Of a DNA stretch of 64,000 nt, positions 59,820 through 64,000 are shown one piece after another. A program made the position numbers and the translations under genes. Under the pieces are notes generated by a model that had not been told where the DNA came from, did no database searches, and saw nothing but the letters and a program-made list of their open reading frames with translations. Each line of letters begins with the position of its first letter. Positions within the stretch are counted from its first letter, which is position 1. The stretch spans positions 107,468 to 171,467 of the forward strand of contig NZ_FOQG01000009.1 in NCBI RefSeq assembly GCF_900113685.1. Direction: 5' to 3'. The DNA is from Nocardioides psychrotolerans. GTDB lineage: Bacteria > Actinomycetota > Actinomycetes > Propionibacteriales > Nocardioidaceae.

Positions 59820-60782
59820 CTACTCGACGACATCGACGTGCACGTGGTCGCGGTGCTCGAGGATCACCGGGTCGCCGGAGCCGCTGGGCGCGTCGTAGTC
59901 GCGCCAGCCCTGGTCGGAGCGGCTCACGGTCCAGATCCGGTCGTCGAAGATGATCGTCTTGATGTCGAGCCGGTCGGACTGGGCCATGAGGTAGTGCGCG
60001 ACCGCCCAGCCGCTCTTCTGGTTCTCGGCGTTGACCGGGCGGAAGAAGATGTCGACCGCTCGTCCCTCGTAGTGAGCCGATCCCTCGATGTGGCCGCTGC
60101 TCACGCCACCGGGTGCGAAACCGCCGAGGGCCAGGTCGCCGAACATCCCGAGCGCCTCCCGTCGTACGACGTCGGCGCGGTCGGTCAGGCCGGTATCGAG
60201 CAGCGTGGTGTCTGCTGAGTCCACGTCATCGTCGATCTCGCAGCTGAACGCCTCGGGGGAGTTGCCGGTCAGCGCGGACGCGATCGTGCGGGCGTCCTGC
60301 TCGTGGTCGGCGTAGGCGTCGGGGAAGCCCGAGCGCTGCACCTCCTGCGCGGCCACCGTGATCTCGAGGCCCTCGTAGTCGTTGACCTCCGCCAGCGCGT
60401 CGTAGAACGCGTTGGTCGCGTAGACCGGGTCCAGCACCTGCTCCTCGCTGCCCCAGCCCTGCGACGGCCGCTGCTGGAAGAGCCCGAGCGAGTCGCGGTC
60501 GCCGTAGTCGATGTTGTAGAGGTCGGACTCCTGGTAGGCCGTCGCCAGCGCGATCGAGGCCGCCCGCGCGGGCAGGCCGCGTCGGATCGAGATGGCGGTG
60601 ATGAGTGCTGCGTTCTCCGCCTGCTCGAGCGTCAGGTCGACGCTGTGCCCGTCGACGGTCGCGGTGCACTCGTCAGAGGCCGGGCTCAGGGGACCGTTGC
60701 CGGTGAGTACGCCGTAGCCCACCGCCGCGACCACGGCGACGGCTGACGCGCCGACGATCGCGGTGCCCGCTCCCTTCCTCAT
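59820..60782 (-). CDS. Exported lysozyme-like / D,D-peptidase-like protein
   Basis: This 320-residue protein has an N-terminal signal anchor (AGTAIVGASAVAVVAAVGYG). A lysozyme-like helical region follows: LEQAENAALITAISIRRGLP, ARAASIALATAYQESDLYNI with the ES pair, then GDRDSLGLFQQRPSQGWGS. The C-terminal domain has SGHIEGSAHYEGRAVDIFFR and ends HRDHVHVDVVE, a His pattern like M15/D,D-peptidase zinc sites. Such proteins are widespread in actinobacteria, sometimes misnamed heavy-metal transporters. A cell-wall hydrolase role is inferred. ATG 60782 has GGAGG immediately upstream; the start is uncertain. Confidence 0.8.
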   Translation of the reverse strand: MRKGAGTAIVGASAVAVVAAVGYGVLTGNGPLSPASDECTATVDGHSVDLTLEQAENAALITAISIRRGLPARAASIALATAYQESDLYNIDYGDRDSLGLFQQRPSQGWGSEEQVLDPVYATNAFYDALAEVNDYEGLEITVAAQEVQRSGFPDAYADHEQDARTIASALTGNSPEAFSCEIDDDVDSADTTLLDTGLTDRADVVRREALGMFGDLALGGFAPGGVSSGHIEGSAHYEGRAVDIFFRPVNAENQKSGWAVAHYLMAQSDRLDIKTIIFDDRIWTVSRSDQGWRDYDAPSGSGDPVILEHRDHVHVDVVE

Positions 60783-60898
60783 TCCTCCATTGTCCAGACC
60801 GGTGCTGAGCGTTGGCTGAGGAGGGCCTCCGGTTGCCGCTGTGGGTGGGAGGCGTTGCGGTTGCGCAGGGTGGCGAGTCGGCGCGATGTTCCCTGACG

Positions 60899-61150
60899 CC
60901 GGCGGTGTCCCCGCGACCGTGGTGAGTGACGACGGCCCCGGCCCGCCTCCGGAGCAGCTCGAGGAGATCTTCACCCCCTTCCATCGTGCCCCCGGCTCTG
61001 CCGAGGTCCCGGGCGTCGGCCTGGGCCTGACCATCGTCAAGCAGATCACCGAGCGGCACGGCGGTCGCGTCCACGCCGAGTCCGTCCCGGGCCGCTGGGC
61101 CACCTTCGTCGTGCGAGTGCCGGTCACCAGCAAGGGCCGTCGGACCAGCA
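60899..61150 (+). pseudogene. Histidine kinase, C-terminal ATPase fragment
   Basis: The fragment ATVVSDDGPGPPPEQLEEIF, TPFHRAPG and GVGLGLTIVKQITERHGGRV, then SVPGRWATFVVRVPV, carries the G1 (DDGPG), F and G2 (GVGLGL) boxes of a HATPase domain. The N and His boxes, dimerisation helix and any sensor are missing upstream. Remnant only, next to other gene scraps. Confidence 0.75.
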
Positions 61151-61194
61151 CTCGTCCCTCGGGTGACCTCTGGTGGGTGGCTGCGGGTCGTCAC

Positions 61195-61486
61195 TCATCC
61201 CCGCAGCCGGGCGTTGAGCCAGCGCCGCCAGTGCCAGGTCGCTGTCGCGCTCGTGGAGGTACGCCGCCACGGCGGTGTGGCGGGGCACCGAGTCGTCCAC
61301 GGCCGCGAGGGCCGCGAGCCCGGCGCGTGGGCCGTCGACCTCACCGACCGCGACCGCGCGGTTGAGCCGGACGACCGGGCTGTCGGTGAGGAGCACGAGC
61401 TCGTCGTACCACTCGACGACCTGCACCCAGTCGGTCTCCTCGGCGGTGGGTGCGTCGGTAGTGCTTGAGCATCAGGTACTTGGCCA
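61195..61486 (-). pseudogene. Fused remnants: YCII-related protein start plus DUF6596-type sigma factor end
   Basis: From ATG 61486 (AGAGGAA upstream) the frame gives MAKYLMLKHYR, a YCII/DGPF-family N-terminus. It is followed in another frame by TAEETDWVQVVEWYDELVLL, TDSPVVRLNRAVAVGEVDGP and RHTAVAAYLHERDSDLALAA, the end of a DUF6596-type sigma factor, and then in a third by WLNARLRG and a stop. YCII and such sigma genes are normally adjacent, so deletions have collapsed a two-gene operon to about 290 bp. Non-functional. Confidence 0.7.
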
Positions 61487-61611
61487 TCGTGGTTCCTCTC
61501 GCTGGTGCGACCCATCCTGGTCGCTTCACACCGGGGACGGAACCGGTCAGCCGCTCTCGTCATCGGGTGCCAGGAAGCGGAAGCGGGCAGGCTCCGTGGT
61601 GCTCCACCGGG

Positions 61612-62301
61612 TCAGCCGATCAGCTCGGTGTAGACCACGACGTTGCTTTGCCAGCCACCGCGCTCGGCGTCGTATTCGCCGCCACATGTCACGAGATTGA
61701 GCAATCGGCGCGACTCGGTGCCGGCGTAGACCTGCTGGGCCGGAAATTCTGCATTGGCGTAAGTGACTACCCGTTCCACGCGGAATCGACGTGCCGTTCC
61801 GTCGGACAAGTCAACAACCACCACATCCCCACGACGGAGGTGTTTCAGTCGGGCAAACACGGCAGGACCGTCGACCGAGTCGACATGGCCCAAGATGACG
61901 GCGGAGCCTCGTCCGCCGGGCGGTGTCCCCAACGAAAACCATCCCGCGAGCGACGGATCGCTCGGCACCTCCACCGTGTTGTCCTGATTCACTCCGAGGT
62001 CAACCAGGTCCGTGGTCACTCCGATCGAAGCAACGGCAAGTCGCGTCGGCGCCGGTCGGGTGCCGGTCGAGGAGGCAGACGGGACGGAAACGGCGGGGCC
62101 GGAGAAGTCACGCTGCGCTGTGAGCGGGTAAGGGCGAGTGGGCGATAGCTGGCTCACCTCGTCCCTCACAGGCGCGGCAACGTCCATCAACAGCGCAACA
62201 GTTAGCGCCGCAACCGCCCCGGCCCCCAGCAGTGAGGCTGCGACGACGCGCCGGGTTGGCCGCCGACGACGATGCTGCGGCCCGACGGGGGTCATCGACA
62301 T
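61612..62301 (-). CDS. Class F sortase
   Basis: This 229-residue membrane-anchored transpeptidase has a basic N-terminus, the helix VVAASLLGAGAVAALTVALL and a sortase barrel. The barrel carries the catalytic His in VILGHVDS, Cys in LLNLVTCGGEYD and Arg in ERGGWQSNVVVY. These are class F features: TLVTCGG with a short domain. It lies 6 nt after the ice-binding protein gene, so they are one operon. It probably cuts the NPDTG signal of that protein and links it to peptidoglycan. Confidence 0.9.
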   Translation of the reverse strand: MSMTPVGPQHRRRRPTRRVVAASLLGAGAVAALTVALLMDVAAPVRDEVSQLSPTRPYPLTAQRDFSGPAVSVPSASSTGTRPAPTRLAVASIGVTTDLVDLGVNQDNTVEVPSDPSLAGWFSLGTPPGGRGSAVILGHVDSVDGPAVFARLKHLRRGDVVVVDLSDGTARRFRVERVVTYANAEFPAQQVYAGTESRRLLNLVTCGGEYDAERGGWQSNVVVYTELIG

Positions 62302-62307
62302 GGCGCT

Positions 62308-63444
62308 TCAGTGACGCCTGACGTGGCGCGGTCCCGTGACCAAGGCACCAAGGGCGCCGAGAGCTGCCAGGCCCGCCAGCGCCAGCAGGATCACCTGCCC
62401 TCCGCCTTCCTGAGGAGATGCCATGCGGCCTGTATCGGGGTTGCCGACCGGGACCAAGGGGCCGCCGGTCAAGCCGTTCCCTGAGCCGTCTGAGCCGTCG
62501 TTGGAGCCGCCGCCACCGCCGCTATCTCCGGCGCCGAACCCGCCTCCTGCTCCTGGGCCAGGCCCTTGGCCTGGGTTGGCGGTGGGCGTCACCGTGCTTC
62601 CGGTGGGCAGCGTGGTGCTCGGGGTGCCAGTCGGGGTGCCAGTCGGGGTGCCAGTCGGGGTGCCAGTCGACGGCGGCGCGGACGCACACGCGGGAGAGGT
62701 GAGGTCATTGGCATCCATGGTGACCGCACCATTGCGCGCCAACACCCGACCTTCGACGTCCACGCCCGTCGAGAGAGTGATGGAGGTGAGCGCCATGATG
62801 GTCCCGGCGAAGTCGGTGTCGGTGCCAAGGGTCGCCGAGCTCCCGACTTGCCAGAACACCCGGCAGGGCTGAGCCCCGTTGATCAAGGAGACCCGGGCAC
62901 CTGAAGCCGTCGTCAGCGTCGAGCCTGCCTTGAAGATGAAGACAGCACCGGGGTCGCCCAGCGCATCAAGCGTGAGAGTCCCGGTCAACGCCATGCTGGA
63001 GGTGTCCTCGAAGACGCCGGGGAGGAGGGTCCGACCCCCAAGATCGGTTCCGGTCACAGACTCGGTGGTGGGACGTGAGGCAGCATCCCCGAAGGCCGTT
63101 GTCAGGTCGTTTTGGGCTTGGATCGCGACGCCGTCGTTGAGGTGCTGAACACCCGAGACTTGGCCGGGAGGGAAGCCCGTGACGGCAGTGCCCGGGCTCA
63201 CCCCGAGATCGCCCGAGATCGTCGAGGGACCAGTGTTGGTCACCGTGCTTCCGGCGAGGACGCCGAACGACTCAGCGGTGCCGAGACCGACGGCGGGCTC
63301 CGCGGCATAGGACGGGGACATGCCGCTCCAGACGGTCCCTGCCACCAGGAGACCCACCGCGGTGAGCCCCAGGCTGGCGACCACCCCCTGCCGCAACGAG
63401 CCAGACTGGTCTTGCGAGACGATGGGGCTGGCCTGGGGGGACAT
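62308..63444 (-). CDS. Ice-binding (DUF3494) adhesin with Thr/Pro-Gly repeats and C-terminal sorting signal
   Basis: This 378-residue protein has a signal peptide (SLGLTAVGLLVAGTVWSG...SYAAEPA). The DUF3494 beta-solenoid is marked by ESFGVLAGSTVTNTGPSTIS, GDLGVSPGTAVTGFPPG, TLTLDALGDPGAVFIFKAGS, NVFWQV-like RVFWQVGSSATLGTDTDFAG and TIMALTSITLSTGVDVEGRV. A GTPTGTPTGTPT linker and Gly/Ser-rich stretch follow. The end is NPDTG, a hydrophobic helix (VILLALAGLAALGALGALV) and a basic tail RHVRRH. This is a cell-wall sorting signal with NPDTG in place of LPxTG. Such proteins bind ice in cold-adapted bacteria, and the adjacent sortase should anchor it. Confidence 0.92.
   Translation of the reverse strand: MSPQASPIVSQDQSGSLRQGVVASLGLTAVGLLVAGTVWSGMSPSYAAEPAVGLGTAESFGVLAGSTVTNTGPSTISGDLGVSPGTAVTGFPPGQVSGVQHLNDGVAIQAQNDLTTAFGDAASRPTTESVTGTDLGGRTLLPGVFEDTSSMALTGTLTLDALGDPGAVFIFKAGSTLTTASGARVSLINGAQPCRVFWQVGSSATLGTDTDFAGTIMALTSITLSTGVDVEGRVLARNGAVTMDANDLTSPACASAPPSTGTPTGTPTGTPTGTPSTTLPTGSTVTPTANPGQGPGPGAGGGFGAGDSGGGGGSNDGSDGSGNGLTGGPLVPVGNPDTGRMASPQEGGGQVILLALAGLAALGALGALVTGPRHVRRH
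62621..62668. repeat. Four tandem 12-bp units GGGGTGCCAGTC
   Basis: Four perfect copies lie inside the ice-binding protein gene, encoding the GTPTGTPTGTPTGTP linker on the minus strand. Unit number can change by slippage in steps of four residues without breaking the frame. Confidence 0.9.
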
Positions 63445-63970
63445 GCCGACCTGCTCTCAATGGGTGCCCGTCGGGGGAGGGCAAGGGGGGAGGGGGAGGG
63501 TGGTTTGTTGCAGACTACTTTTCATCCCGATCAAGGTTGATCAAAGTCTTGTCTAGACCAGCCCGTCGTCAGTGTGAACCGCCCCGGTGATTCCGGAGGC
63601 TTCGTTCGGTGTCTTTATCCGGTCGGTGAGAGACGGTTTCGTGCAGCGTAGTGAACTTGAAGCGCCTGTAAGTGTTCGTGGTGGCTGGCCTGGGGCTGGC
63701 TGGCAGGGTTGACGGTGGTCCTCCGGATCGGGCGTGACTCGTGAAGCGCCTGACCTCTTCGGGGTGTCTTGCCTGGGATCTGTCCGTCAGGTCCGGGGGC
63801 CGGCGTCGACCCTGGCCCCACCACGATGGCTTGATGAGAAGCATGTCCAACCAGTGCCGCTGAAACGACTCTGGCTGTGACCCGTTACAGGCCTGCCTCG
63901 TAGTGACTTCACTCCCGGGCCGACGTCGGCAACGACGCCATCCCCCGGTTGAAGTGAAGGAGACATCGCA
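63445..63970. promoter_or_regulatory. Long divergent intergenic region
   Basis: There is no supported gene in 526 bp. Contents: a G-rich tract at 63474-63502, an AT-richer patch with GATCAAGGTTGATC palindrome (63529-63542) that may hold the ice-binding-protein promoter, a long stretch of unremarkable sequence, and a structured leader just before the next gene. The length is unusual for this window. Confidence 0.45.
63907..63959 (+). promoter_or_regulatory. Leader stem-loop overlapping a ribosome binding site
   Basis: CTTCACT (63907-63913) pairs with AGTGAAG (63953-63959), enclosing CCCGG/CCGG pairing and an inner hairpin CGTCG-GCAA-CGACG (63924-63937) with a GNRA-type loop. The 3' arm reaches into the ribosome binding site AAGGAG (63957-63962), so folding could limit translation. 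It matches no riboswitch class I can name. Confidence 0.45.
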
Positions 63971-64000
63971 GTGCCCAGTGTGACAAACAACAGCGCCACG
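63971..64000 (+). CDS. 5' end of an unidentified gene (continues outside window)
   Basis: GTG at 63971 is preceded by AAGGAG with an 8-nt gap and opens the frame MPSVTNNSAT to the window edge. The ten residues do not identify it. The ribosome site and long structured leader argue that it is a real gene start. Confidence 0.5.
   Translation, partial: MPSVTNNSAT

Noticed and set aside
63907..63959. c-di-GMP (GEMM-I) or c-di-AMP riboswitch
   Set aside because: A GNRA-loop hairpin is present, but the conserved core sequences of either class are not, so no class is assigned.
1..64000. tRNA or rRNA genes
   Set aside because: None recognised on reading both strands; a tRNAscan run would be decisive.

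Overview
The window is high-GC (roughly 70 %) actinobacterial chromosome. GTG starts and GTGA/ATGA stop-start overlaps are frequent, and it carries a mycothiol-biosynthesis deacetylase (MshB), a class F sortase, a DUF222/HNH nuclease and SigE-type ECF sigma machinery. Together these fit Nocardioidaceae (Nocardioides or a close relative). This is an inference from gene content; no rRNA or tRNA gene was seen.

Layout. (1) 1-12.7 kb is a catabolic island: the end of a branched-chain amino-acid ABC transporter ATPase (LivF), a flavin/F420 luciferase-like oxidoreductase, a CaiB-type CoA transferase, a flavin monooxygenase, a thioesterase, fused isobutyryl-CoA mutase IcmF, a MaoC hydratase, a MarR regulator, a thiolase, an enoyl-CoA hydratase and a truncated SDR. 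The set suggests import, activation, rearrangement and thiolytic breakdown of a branched short-chain acid. A palindromic operator between icmF and maoC recurs in weaker form at marR and the thiolase. An IS5-type element has inserted exactly at the stop codon of the luciferase-like gene. (2) 12.7-16.6 kb is a scrap yard: an IS3 remnant, a GntR fragment, decayed ParE and antitoxin pieces, one intact antitoxin/ParE pair and an MNT/HEPN pair. (3) 17-25 kb is a periplasmic copper-handling type island: broken MerR, small secreted protein, DUF4396, Met-rich multicopper oxidase, DUF2933, DUF305 lipoprotein and two His/Met-rich secreted proteins. No copper ATPase is present. (4) 25-31 kb holds a DinB protein, zinc alcohol dehydrogenase, acyl-CoA synthetase and a Ser/Thr kinase. 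(5) 31-36.8 kb holds an IS481-type element inserted in the start codon of a DUF222/HNH gene, an ECF sigma factor with its membrane partner, and a second MNT/HEPN pair. (6) 36.8-53.4 kb is mostly housekeeping or surface: thioesterase, HTH/repeat protein, a 1075-residue Ig-like surface protein, a Schlafen-type AlbA_2 protein under a 25-bp palindrome, Nudix, mshB, VanW, GNAT, ferredoxin and dapC. (7) 53.9-64 kb is cell surface: a ~1960-residue multidomain secreted protein, a secreted lysozyme-like protein, gene remnants, and a sortase paired with an ice-binding adhesin ending in an NPDTG sorting signal.

The most unusual item is 49519-50802. Two 83-bp inverted repeats (77/83 identical, aligning without gaps, each built around a GTGTTGCAAC palindrome) enclose one gene for an AbiEi-type winged-helix plus DUF559/PD-(D/E)XK nuclease protein, with no transposase. 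Removing the segment rejoins a 70-codon membrane-protein gene in frame, so it behaves like a compact mobile element carrying only a nuclease.

Many single-base frameshifts (thioesterase, MerR, ParE, kinase tail, IS481, HNH, DUF202) suggest real decay, uncorrected indels in the assembly, or both.
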